Source of the DNA: Chlorella sorokiniana
Taxonomy: Eukaryota; Chlorophyta; Trebouxiophyceae; Chlorellales; Chlorellaceae
DNA: 64,000 nt
Direction: 5' to 3'
Assembly: GCA_025917655.1 (NCBI GenBank)
Contig: CP084614.1
Coordinates: forward strand, 1,054,001-1,118,000
The notes below the pieces were generated by a model. The model had not been told where the DNA came from. It saw only the letters and a program-made list of their open reading frames with translations, and did not search any database. A program made the position numbers and the translations under genes. Below, in pieces: positions 55,399 through 64,000 of this stretch; within the stretch, counting starts at the first letter, position 1, and each line of letters opens with the position of its first letter.

Positions 55399-56945
55399 AT
55401 GGCCAGGGCGGCCATCAATTGGCCGACCAAACACTGCAGTCTGGCCAGGCAGCAAAAGCAGGCAGTCGCTTCAGTCCGGCCCAACCTAGCGGCCGCGGCT
55501 CGGCGGCGGGGCCCCAGACAGTGGCAGCATCGTGCAGCGTACATGAAGATTGTGGGCAGCCCAGCACCCGCGCACAGCGCCAGCAGCCCTCAGCCAGCGG
55601 CGGCGGCACCGCCTGCGGCGGCGCAGCCCGACCTCGCCGCCGACCCCTCGCTTGACCTCAGCTCGGCCCTCTCCCTGGACAACATCCGTCAGACGCTGAT
55701 CCGGCTGGAGGACACCATCATCTTCAGCCTGATCGAGCGGGCCCAGTTTGCGCGCAACGAGGCGGTGTACGAGGCGGGGGCCATCCCGGTGCCGGGCTTC
55801 ACCGCAGACGGCCGCCGGTACTCGCTGCTGGAGTACCTGCTGCGCGAAATCGAGCAGGTGGGGGCTCAGGGCGCACATGCAGCAGTGGGGCTGCAGGGGC
55901 TGGGCTGCAGGGGGCTGCTAGACGGCCGAGCAGGCCAGAACGGCGGCGCTGGGCGGATGTTGCATTCCCCCCCCCCCGCTCCCACCTGCACCCGCGCCTC
56001 GCAGGTGCACGGGCGCATCCGGCGCTACACCTCCCCCGACGAGTACGCCTTCTTCCCGAGGACCTGCCGCCGCTGGTGCTCCCCCATCGCGTACGTCCCC
56101 GTGCTGGCGCCCTGCTCCACGGGCGTCAACATCAACGCCGCCATCCTGGACATGTACCTGGCCCACCTGCTGCCCGAGATCGCCGCCGCGGGGCGACGAC
56201 CACAACTACGGCTCCACAGCAATGAACGACGTCACCGCGCTGCAGGTGGGGGCCAGGGGGTGGGCAGGGCGGGGCGGGGACCGCGTGCCTGGGTGGCACT
56301 CGCCTGCCACGTCAGCCTTTCGGCTGTGGCCGCTGCATGGGGCGGTATGAGAGGTGCATGCAATGACGGGGCCTCCATGCCCCTCAACCGTGCCTGCATG
56401 CCGCACCCTTCCCCCTTCCGCTCCGTTGCGCAGGCCCTGTCCAAGCGCATCCACTACGGCATGTTTGTGGCGGAGGCCAAGTTCCGCAAGCAGACTGAGC
56501 AGTACAGCGAGCTGATCGCGCGGCAGGACAGCGCCGCCATACTGGACCTGCTCACGGACCGGGCTGTGGAGCTGCGGGTGGGGCCCGCGGCAGGCTGAAG
56601 CGCCGGGGTTGGGCACGAGCTCGAGCAGGGCTGGCCAGGGGCAGCCGGGCATGCGGCGCCACCGCGGGAGCCTGCTGCCCTGCCGACGCATCGCACGCGT
56701 GCGCCGCTCCGCCCTGCAGGTGCTGGAGCGCGTGCAGCTCAAGGCGGCCACCTTTGGGCAGGACCTGAGCAGCGGCGGCGGCGGCGGCACCTACAAGGTG
56801 CGCCCGAGGTGGTGGCCCAGCTGTACGAGCAGTGGATCATGCCCCTCACCAAGGAGGTGGAGGTGCAGTACCTGCTGCGCCGCCTGGACGGCGCCCACGG
56901 CGACGGCAGCGCCGCCGACGCGCAGCGGCATGCAGCGGCGCCGTG
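55399..56945 (+). CDS. chorismate mutase, plant/fungal AroQ type
   Basis: Four exons: 55399-55857, 56005-56245, 56434-56577 and 56720-56945. The enzyme converts chorismate to prephenate, the branch point to Phe and Tyr. The first 50 residues (MARAAINWPTKHCSLARQQK and on) are Arg/Ala/Ser-rich and fit a chloroplast transit peptide. The helical catalytic fold follows: LDNIRQTLIRLEDTIIFSLI, ERAQFARNEAVYE, YSLLEYLLREIEQVHGRIRR and YTSPDEYAFFP. Later come GVNINAAILDMYLAHLLPEI, TALQALSKRIHYGMFVAEAK, FRKQTEQYSELIARQD and EVEVQYLLRRLDG. Active-site Arg and Lys of the AroQ family are therefore present. In plants and yeast this fold is inhibited by Tyr/Phe and activated by Trp. One-base slips appear near 56056, 56193 and 56806, all beside short C or G runs. 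Confidence 0.9.
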
Positions 56946-57563
56946 AGGCGGGCGGGGAACCGCGGTGGACCTTGCACTTTTTGTTTGATTGAGCACTGAA
57001 CAACGCAACCCTCACAGCGCACTGAGGCTTGTGAAACTGTAGACTTGTGCACTTGTGTTTAATACTGACATGCAAGCTGACAACTGACGGCAGAAAAAGG
57101 CGTTTGGTGGCGGTGACCGTCTGCCAGCCTGGCCTGCCATGGCAGTGAGGGTGCCCGTCAAGAATTGCCAATGTTGCGTGTAGTATACCTGTACAGCTTC
57201 TCAACATATGCCAGCCCCTGCAGCCGCGCCGGGCCGCATGCAGTGCTAATTCTCAGAGGTGAGGCGGCCCGCATCACGTTTCGCATGACTGAGTGCATCA
57301 TTTTTGTGTGAGATGTATGATGAATGCAAACACGCGGCGCGGTGCCCTGCATGTCGCCTTGACACTCCCTCTTGCTGTGGGCGCGTGGCTACTGCATAGT
57401 GACGTGCTGTGCTGAATTTTTCGGCCAGAGACCACGCATCGCCGCCGCCCTGCTATCCCACTCACGGCGTCGCCGTTGCCGAACCTCTGCCGCCTGTGTG
57501 TGCAGGCCGTGCCAGCGGTTTGTATTCTCACAGCACAGATAAGCCCGAGGGCTGTCTGGAGCC
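56946..57563. other. gene-free stretch
   Basis: About 620 bases between chorismate mutase and IMP3, both on the plus strand. It holds the 3' flank of one and the promoter of the other. GC is lower here. Nothing else is seen. Confidence 0.45.
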
Positions 57564-58600
57564 ATGCGGCAGCTGCGACACCACGAGCAGCGCCTGCTGA
57601 AAAAGGTGGACTTCCTCCAATGGAAGAACGAGCACAACCTGCGGGAGCTGCAGGTGGGCCTCGTTGGCGGCGCACCCTGCACCCCCTCCAGCAGCGTCTT
57701 TGCCTGCCCCCTGAGGCTGGGCAGCGCCGCCCACCGCCGCGCTGGACGCCTGCCTGCCGCGCAGGTAATGCGGCGGTACCACATCCAGGACCGTGACGAC
57801 TACACCAAGTACAACAAGCTGTGCGGCATGGTCACGCGCCTGGTGGCCACCCTCAAGAAGCTGGACCCCGCGACTCCGCCCGCATCGAGCTCACCGACCA
57901 GCTGCTGAACAAGTGAGCGGGTGGGGCGGGGACGCAGCTGGTGGCGGCACGTGAGGGCGGCATGCCCGCCGCCCTGCCTGCTGCGGGTCCGGAAGGCGCC
58001 CTGCTCCGGCTGGCCCCACGCGTGCATCTCTCGGCGGCGCTGCCCCCACCGCTGCTGCCTCCCCCATTTCCAACCCCCAGGCTGTACGACATGGGCGTGA
58101 TTACCACCAAGAAGAGCCTGGCGCAGCTGGAGAAGCTGTCCACCGCATCCTTCTGCCGCCGCCGCCTGGCCGTGGTCATGGTGCGGCTCAAGATGAGCGA
58201 GACGCTGCGCGAGGCGGCCACCTTCATCGAGCAGGGCCACGTGCGCGTGGGGCCCGACACGGGTGAGCCCACAGCAGCCGCGGGGGCAGTCGGGCAGTCG
58301 GGCGGCTGCGGGCAGTGGCCCTTGCTGTGCGCGCGTGTGTGTGTGGGGGGGGGGTGGGGGGGATGCGAATGGGGCAAGCAGCTCCGCGCCCTGGCCTGGG
58401 GTTGGCCCTCCACACGCGTTTGCTGCCGCCCCCACCCCGAGCCCCCACCCTGCCTGCCCCCTGGCCCAGTGACCGACCCCGCCTTCCTGGTGACGCGCGC
58501 CATGGAGGATTGGGTGACCTGGGTGGACACATCCAAGATCCGGCGCAAGGTGCTGCGCTACAACGACCGCCTCGACGACTACGACATGCTGGCGGGGTAG
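57564..58600 (+). CDS. IMP3: IMP3, U3 small nucleolar RNP protein
   Basis: Four exons: 57564-57653, 57765-57912, 58081-58262 and 58470-58600, joined in phase. The product is about 183 residues, the normal size of IMP3, which helps pair U3 snoRNA with pre-rRNA in the small-subunit processome of the nucleolus. Recognisable blocks are MRQLRHHEQRLLKKVDFLQW, VMRRYHIQDRDDYTKYNKLC and LYDMGVITTKKSLAQLEKLS. The S4 RNA-binding domain reads ASFCRRRLAVVMVRLKMSET and AATFIEQGHVRVGPDTVTDP. It ends WVDTSKIRRKVLRYNDRLDD. One base appears missing from the C run at 57866-57869; restoring it gives DSARIELTDQLLNK. IMP3 is essential in yeast, so a true frameshift is unlikely. Confidence 0.93.
58331..58362 (+). 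repeat. GT/G-rich tract in IMP3 intron 3
   Basis: A run of GT units followed by about 16 Gs with one T. The same intron ends in a long C-rich stretch before its CAG acceptor at 58469. Confidence 0.85.
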
Positions 58601-58938
58601 AGGCGGCGCACACCCCTGCCTGCTGCCGCCCATCTGCTTGGCCGCCTCGGCATGGGCGCAGCGGTGTGCCTCGCTTCCGGCCATCGCCGCTCAGCATCCC
58701 TTGGTTGCGCATGCCTGCTGCTGCTTGCTCTTCACACTCCTCTCCTGCGCTCGCCCCCGCGCTCAGCTCCTCCACCCTGCCTGCTCCTCCTTGTGCTGCC
58801 TCTCTCTTGTTACTGACACCCGACGGACACGCATGCTCTCTGACCCTGAACCTGATACCGGCGCCCCTCGCAACTCCTCTGTAAGCCTTGCCAGCCGTTC
58901 GGTTACAGCAAGCCAAGCAGCTGGGATGAGGTCATCAT
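58601..58938. other. convergent 3' intergenic region
   Basis: About 340 pyrimidine-rich bases between the ends of IMP3 and the ApaG-domain gene. A TGTAA, the usual green-algal polyadenylation signal, occurs near 58879. Nothing else is seen. Confidence 0.45.
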
Positions 58939-60417
58939 CTAGTCCGCGCCTGGGCGTTTGAACTGAAAGGGGGCGACCAGCGCGTCAAAGGTGCGCAGGT
59001 GCTGGGTGGGCCTGTCAGGGTCCACCGCCGCCATCTGGAAGCTGCCGTGCATGCTGCCCGAGCCGCCCTCCAGGTCGGCGCCGCTGTAGTACTCGAAGCA
59101 GGCGCCCGGCTCCAGCAGCGGCGTGCAGCCCACCACGCCGCGCGAGCCCTTGGGCACCTCCGTCAACACCTCGCCCCCGGCCCCTGGATGACCCAGTGCC
59201 GCCCCCAGCTGCACGGTGTCGGAGCTGCGGGGAGAGAAAAGGGGGGGGACCGCACAGGCCCGGCAGCGGTTAGCCAGGCAGCTGCTCAGCCAGGCAGCCA
59301 GGCAGCGGGGCTTGGCATGTGCCTTGTTTGGACGTGCAAAGCTGCATAGGCAGCCCCCGCCAGCCGCCCTCAGCACTGCACAGTCTCCAGTCTGGGGCCG
59401 CCAGGCATCCGGGCTCAAGGCGCGGGTGCGCCGGCCCGGGGCAACCCGGTCAGCAGTACCTGTTTGCTTATGCTGTCATCACGGGGCGGGCTGGGCGGGG
59501 GCTGCCAGGCTATGATGCAGGGAGGGTGCACACCCACAGCAGGGCAGCCATGCGGTGCGCAGCAGCAGCAGGACCGGGAAGCGACTCAGCCGCGCGCTCT
59601 GCACTGCACCCACAATGCAGGGTCGCTTTGGCCTGCCGGCGGCCAACCCCACCCCCACTACCCGTACCTGCAGTTGGACACGCGTATGCGGTACGTGAAG
59701 TACTGTTTCTGCGGTACGCCTTCCTCCGCCTCGTACGTGGGGTCCAGCTGCGCCTGCGCCCCCACGTACGCTGTGGTCACCTCGACGTGCACCCCTTCCG
59801 TCGCACACGAGCTGCTGCACTCCTGCAGACGGGCGCACAGAAGCAGGGAGGCAGGAAGGCAGCAAGGCTGAACCGTCACGCAACCAGGGACGCATGCTGC
59901 CAGGAGGGGGAGGGGCAGCCAAGCTGGCAGCACAGCAGGCGGTGCGCGGCCGCCAGGCACCCACATGCATGTGTATCTGGGCGACCAGGTGTCTGAGCGA
60001 TTGGAACGCCCGATCCAGCTGCTCCCCGCGGCTGCTGCCCTCGGGCGGGTGGCGGAAGGCATGCCGCACCAGCTGCCGCAGGTCCGCGGGGAGAGGCTGC
60101 CGCTGCTGGCGCCCTCAGCCGCCCACGGGACGAGCGCCTTGAGGGCGGCGAGGTGGAATTCGCCGCGCGGGGCGCCCACCCGTGGCTGCCTCCTTGGAAC
60201 ATCCACGCCTCTGCAGGGCGGCACCAGGCTGCTGACACACACTAACAGCCAGCAGGTGCCTTTGCGTGGCACAAAGCACAGACCGCCAGCCCCGACACCG
60301 TGTCCACCTTTGTTGACCGGCGTGCGGATGTCCAGCACCTCCACCCCCTGCCGCTCCAGCCCCTGGATAGTCCTCCAAAAGCTGCGGTACAGGGCCCGCA
60401 CCGCCTTGCTCGACATG
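58939..60417 (-). CDS. ApaG-domain protein with LYR-like N-terminus
   Basis: About five exons. The C-terminal domain matches ApaG/DUF525: VHVEVTTAYVGAQ, QYFTYRIRVSNC, SDTVQLGAALG, GVVGCTPLLEPGACFEYYSG, GSMHGSFQMAAVD and a final FDALVAPFQFKRP. This fibronectin-like fold is found in bacterial ApaG (CorD) and in eukaryotic proteins such as SKIP16 and PDIP38. The N-terminus, SKAVRALYRSFWRTIQGLER, looks like an LYR-type helix of the Complex1_LYR family. It is followed by REFHLAAL-like and LRQLVRHAFRHPP helices. That pairing is known to me only loosely from algal proteins. The precise role is unknown. The start is the ATG at 60415-60417. Confidence 0.72.
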
Positions 60418-60914
60418 CCAGCTGTTGCCTGGTGACAAGGGCTGCTGAATGGGTTGTCAAGCAACACGCAAGCAAAAATCCTGCAACAGGTAAACAGGGT
60501 AAAAAACCATCGCATCATCTGCATCTATCATCAAACATGCTATACACACGCTACCAATTCTGCAGAGCCTGGAAAAACGGCGGCCAGCGGGCGGCGGTGG
60601 TGGCGGGCTGCTGGTTCGGAGAGTCGAACCGAAGATCCTTGAGTGTGCCACCCGCACCGTAAAGTGATTGCAATGGCTTCAAAGCCCCGTCTCAGCCTGT
60701 TGGTGCGGGACAAGCAAACACTTGGAGAATGCGACAAGACGCCCAAACGAGCCTGCTAATCTTTTTCACGAACGGTGCGGATCCAATTGCATTCAAAAGG
60801 CTATTCACAGCCACGACCTGACTGCAGCAGTATTGCTCAGGGCGAGGTACGCCCTTCCAAGGAGGGACTAAGCAAAGGATGGCCTCCGCCTGGTAGTGAT
60901 GATATCAATCAAGC
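60418..60914. other. divergent intergenic region, ApaG / DPH2
   Basis: About 500 bases between two starts pointing apart. A short inverted repeat lies at about 60610-60633 (GGTTCGG facing CCGAACC-like bases) and resembles a T-arm, but no complete tRNA can be folded around it. No other feature. Confidence 0.4.
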
Positions 60915-63196
60915 ATGAATGACGATCAGTGGCGAATTGAAGACACTGCAGACTACATTTGCAGTCGGAACTTCCTAATTGTCACACTACAGTTCCCGGA
61001 TGAATACTTGGAAAATGCAGCAGAAGTGTGCAGGGCGTTGCAAGCCGCTTGCCAGGCCAAAGGTCACGCCGTACAGGTGACCAATATGCACAGAGCCCCG
61101 GCACCCATCTGAGCGCTGTTTCCGACTTGCCGGGCGGGAAACCATGTCACCAAGAAGCACTTCATGATGCATGCAGGCCTACATCCTCGCCGACACGACG
61201 TACAACAGCTTGAGCGTCGACGAGGTGGCGGCGGCCCACGTCAACGCGCAGTGCGTGGTGCGTGAGCAGCCCACCATCGAGTGTCAGTCGCATCGAGTTC
61301 ATGGAGAACTTCTTGCTCTGCATGCTCTGCATGCAGCGCACGTTGCTCGCTGACGCTGCCCGCGCTCTTCGCCGCCCCCTCAGATCCACTATGGGCGCGC
61401 CTCGCTGACCAAGCTCTCCCGCCTGCCAGCCTTCTTCGTGTTCCCCCAGCAGCACTTGAATGCGCACGCGGCTGCAAAGTGCCTGGCAGGCAGCTCCCTT
61501 TTCAGCGGCACCAGCACCGCCCCCGTGCTCGTCTTCCTGGACCAGACGCTGCTGCAGCAGCTGCCGCAGTTTTGCGCCGCGCTGGCGCAGCAGGTGGAGC
61601 AGCAGCACGGCCCTGCAGCTGCACAGCGGCTGGTGTTCCCCACCGTGCCGCAGCAGCATATGGAGCCCGAGCGAGGGGCGGCGCCGCCACCGCTCCACTC
61701 GGGCTGCTGTGGCGGGTCTGCATGCGGCAGCCAGGCCGGCCCGCCAGCGCCCGCAGATGCGCCAGCATCATGCTGCCGTACCGCCCTTGCTTGTGAACAC
61801 GCTGGCGGCGATCAGCAGAGTGCAGCTACATCAGCAGCACCGGCAGCAGCAGCAGCAGCCGACGCTTCCGCTGGCGCGGGGACCGCTGGCAGCGGCAGCG
61901 GCGGCGCCGACGGCGGCACCGTGCAGCACACGCTGGCTGGCTACCAGTGGCGGCTGCCCCTCGGGGTGCAGCCCCAGGACTGCGGGCTGGCCTGGGTGGG
62001 CGCCCCAGACGCGCCCGCGCTGCTGCAGCTGCAGCTCACCCACAGCACCAGCCCCTGGGCCGTGCTGGACCCCGCCCTGCTGCCGCCCCCCACCAGGCAG
62101 GCAGCGACGGCAGCGCCAGCATGGCAGCAGCCCTGCGCGAGGGCCTGCCGCCGGAGGTCAGCCGCGCGCTGCGCCGCCGCTACTACCTGGTGCAGCGGGC
62201 GCGGGAGGCGCGGGTGGTGGGCATCCTGGTGGGCACGCTGGGCGCGGCGGGGTACGGCGACGCGGTGGCCGCGCGCTGCGCGCGCGGCGGCGGCGGCGGG
62301 CAAGAAGACCTACACGCTGCTCATGGGCAAGCCCAGCCCGGCCAAGCTGGCCAATTTTCCGGAGATCGAGGTGAGCCTGGGGCCGTGGCGCTGTGTGTTG
62401 CTGGGCAGGCAGAAGAAGGGGCAGCGTGCGGGCTGGCCGCCGTTTCTGCCCCGGCCAGCTGTCCTCTCCTGCTGTTTGCGCGGGCCTGAGGCAGCCGCCG
62501 CCGCCTCGTGCCGCCGCCCCACGCAGGTGTTTGTGCTGGTGGCGGATCCGCAGGGCCAGATCCTGGACAGCAAGGAGTACCTGGCCCCCATCATCACGCC
62601 GCACGAGGCCGCCCTGGCCTTTGCGCCGGGCGGCGGCGAGGGCCAGTGGGACGAACGCGCCTACCGCCTCGACTTTGATGGGGTGGTGCGGCAGGCGGCG
62701 GGCAGCGCGGCGGCAGGCGGGCCCAGCAGCCAACGTGGGCAGCCGCGCTTTTCGCTGGTCGCAGGGGGCCGCTACACCGGCGACGGCGGCGGCGGCAGCA
62801 GCGGCAGCGATGACGACGAGGGCGGACTGGGGGGGGGCTGCCGCCGCCGACCCCGGCGCCGCGCTGGCGTTGCGCGCGCAGCAGGCGCTGCAGGTCAGCG
62901 CGGCACCTGCAGGGCGCTCCGACCTGGTGGAGCACCGCTCGGCGGCAGACTACCTGCTGCACAAGCGGAGCTGGACGGGCGTGGAGGCGCCGCTGGTGGG
63001 CGCGCCGCACAAGGCTGCCGAGCTGGCGGCTGAGGGCGCAGCGGCAGGGCGGCGGGGTATGCCGATGAGCCGGGCCGCCCCACGCCAGAACAGCAGCAGG
63101 GGCTGGTGGGGGAAGGAGGAGCAGCAGCACCCAGGCAAGGCAGCTAGCTGTTGCTGCCCATCAATCTTCTGCGACAGAAGCCTACCCTTGCTGTAA
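60915..63196 (+). CDS. DPH2: DPH2, diphthamide biosynthesis subunit
   Basis: About four exons. DPH2 partners DPH1 in the radical-SAM-like enzyme that starts diphthamide formation on elongation factor 2. Family blocks are NFLIVTLQFPDEYLENAAEV, YILADTTYNSLSVDEVAAAH, IHYGRASLTKLSRLPAFFVF, YYLVQRAREARVVGILVGTL and KKTYTLLMGKPSPAKLANFP. These are followed by EVFVLVADPQGQILDSKEYL and APIITPHEAALAF. The cysteines found after the DTTYGSC-like motif in many relatives are Leu and Ser here (DTTYNSLSVDE), so this half may bind no metal there. The middle (about 61690-61940) is a long Ala/Gln-rich insertion. The frame slips by one base near 62270-62310 in a GC-only stretch. The ATG at 60915 is followed at once by the family's first helix; the stop is TAA at 63194. 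Confidence 0.88.
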
Positions 63197-63321
63197 AATC
63201 GCAGTGCTACACTCGTTTCACCTTGAGCACTAATCAAGGGCAAGCGCAGGCATGGACAGCAGCATTTGTGGGTAGTGACCGCTTCGTGTGTCCAGCCAGT
63301 GGCACTCTGGCGCGCGTGTGT

Positions 63322-64000
63322 TCAGCTGCATTGGCACTTCCGCTCGGAGCTGGAGCCTGGGGCGTTGCTGCCCGGCCTGCTCCTGGGCCAGCGCGCGACG
63401 CCCAACGTGCGGCACAGCCGGCGGAAGCTTGTGGTGGAGCACCCCAGTGCGGCTGCGGCCTGTGATGCTGACAGGTGCATCAGGCCCTGCACCTGGCGCA
63501 GCAAGGCGCCCTGCCGAACCGCCTGCTCCAGCTGGCTGGCCTGGGCGTGCCTTTTGCGAGCGCTGCTGGCAGGTGCGGGTGCGCGGATGAAGGGCGGTAT
63601 GCTTCCCTCGCCCTTGCCCTCTCCCTTGTTCGTTCCCCTGCGGTCAGCGGCGCTGTCGGTGCAGCGCCAGCTGCTCAGTGTGAACGTTCCATCTGCAGCA
63701 TTGTTGGTTGGCCTGGCCCATGGACCCCCCCCCCCCTCCCCCTTCTCAGCCACTGCTTACCTGCCATGCACGTCCGCCTTAGCCTCCTCATCAGTGCTCC
63801 AATAAAAGTCCTGCGACTGCACGCGCTGCCGCCGCGCCCGCTGAAAGCGCTCACGAGGCTCAGAGCCTTGGTGTTCTGGGTAGCTCACTCCCACTGGCTG
63901 TTGGGCTGGCGCCACAGTGGGCCACACAGCCACCGCACCCTGCTCAGAGAGTGGCAGGAACACTGTGTTGTCGGTTGCGGCCTTAGGGCGGTGGCTGGCA
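63322..64000 (-). CDS. RWP-RK domain transcription factor, partial at window edge
   Basis: At least two exons at the right edge, with the gene's 5' part outside the window. The 3' exon encodes LMHLSASQAAAALGCSTTSF, then RRLCRTLGVARWP (about 63360-63450). This matches the RWP-RK helix-turn-helix: a L-x-x-AA-LG helix, T-x-L/F-K/R-x-x-CR, then the RWP core. The usual RK pair after RWP is replaced by RSR. Upstream lies a basic/Gln helix (QASQLEQAVRQGALLRQVQG). A second exon at about 63757-63961 opens after a CAG acceptor. It encodes a Gln/Arg-rich stretch with SQDFYWSTDEEAKADV. In green algae and plants RWP-RK proteins control nitrogen response and sexual differentiation; which subtype this is cannot be told. 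The stop at 63322 may be the true end. Confidence 0.7.

Noticed and set aside
60601-60660. tRNA-like T-arm (GGTTCGACTCTCCGAACC on the minus strand)
   Set aside because: The loop is nine bases and not seven, and no matching acceptor, D or anticodon arm can be built on either side.
1-64000. Search for transposons, retroelements, virus-like elements and CRISPR arrays
   Set aside because: No transposase, reverse transcriptase, integrase or capsid-like protein, no long terminal repeats and no spaced direct repeats were seen. The only regular repeat is the coding one at 28.4-29.3 kb.

Overview
The window is GC-rich nuclear DNA from a green alga. It is packed with short-exon genes on both strands, split by GT-AG introns that are often 80-300 bases long. 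Photosynthetic identity comes from a chlorophyllide a oxygenase (chlorophyll b synthesis), two plastid-type starch-binding CBM20 proteins, a DUF1997 protein of the cyanobacterial/plastid kind, a BtaB-BtaA fusion betaine-lipid synthase and a plant-type chorismate mutase. A Chlorella-like trebouxiophyte fits, but the species is inference. I count 21 protein genes. I see no rRNA, convincing tRNA, CRISPR array, transposase, reverse transcriptase or virus-like element.

Layout. 0-6.2 kb: DMT-type membrane transporter (-), small unknown coiled protein (+), phosducin-like protein (-). 6.4-15.1 kb: MSH6 mismatch-repair protein (+) with PCNA box, Tudor domain and MutS ATPase. 15.3-22.7 kb: BAHD-like acyltransferase (-) divergent from betaine-lipid synthase BTA1 (+). 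23.5-27.7 kb: DRC11/IQCA1-like ciliary AAA protein (+). 28.4-32.7 kb: tandem pair of plastid CBM20 genes (-), the first carrying nine copies of a short helical motif. 33.5-39 kb: DUF1997 (+), TIM23 (-), PC-esterase-like (-). 39.7-43.2 kb: chlorophyllide a oxygenase (-). 43.6-47.2 kb: sugar porter (+). 48.2-53.0 kb: GINT1-like GT64 glycosyltransferase (+). 53.6-64 kb: DUF3431 protein (-), chorismate mutase (+), IMP3 (+), ApaG-domain protein (-), DPH2 (+), and an RWP-RK factor (-) running off the right edge.

The genes do not form an operon-like pathway, as is normal in eukaryotes. Several are neighbours head-to-head (BAHD/BTA1, CBM20/DUF1997, CAO/sugar porter, DUF3431/chorismate mutase, ApaG/DPH2), so they may share promoter regions. 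The most interesting locus is 28.4-32.7 kb. A transit-peptide-like start, a starch-binding domain and nine repeats of a core like SPEQQAFLERKRQQSAS have the design expected of a pyrenoid scaffold that ties starch to a repeated client such as Rubisco. This role is inferred.

Caution on frames. In at least nine genes the conserved protein continues only if the reading frame moves by one base at or near a short G or C run. Because several of these genes are essential, I read this as homopolymer error in the assembly rather than gene decay. Exon limits and starts below are hand-derived; gene spans are firmer than individual exon edges.
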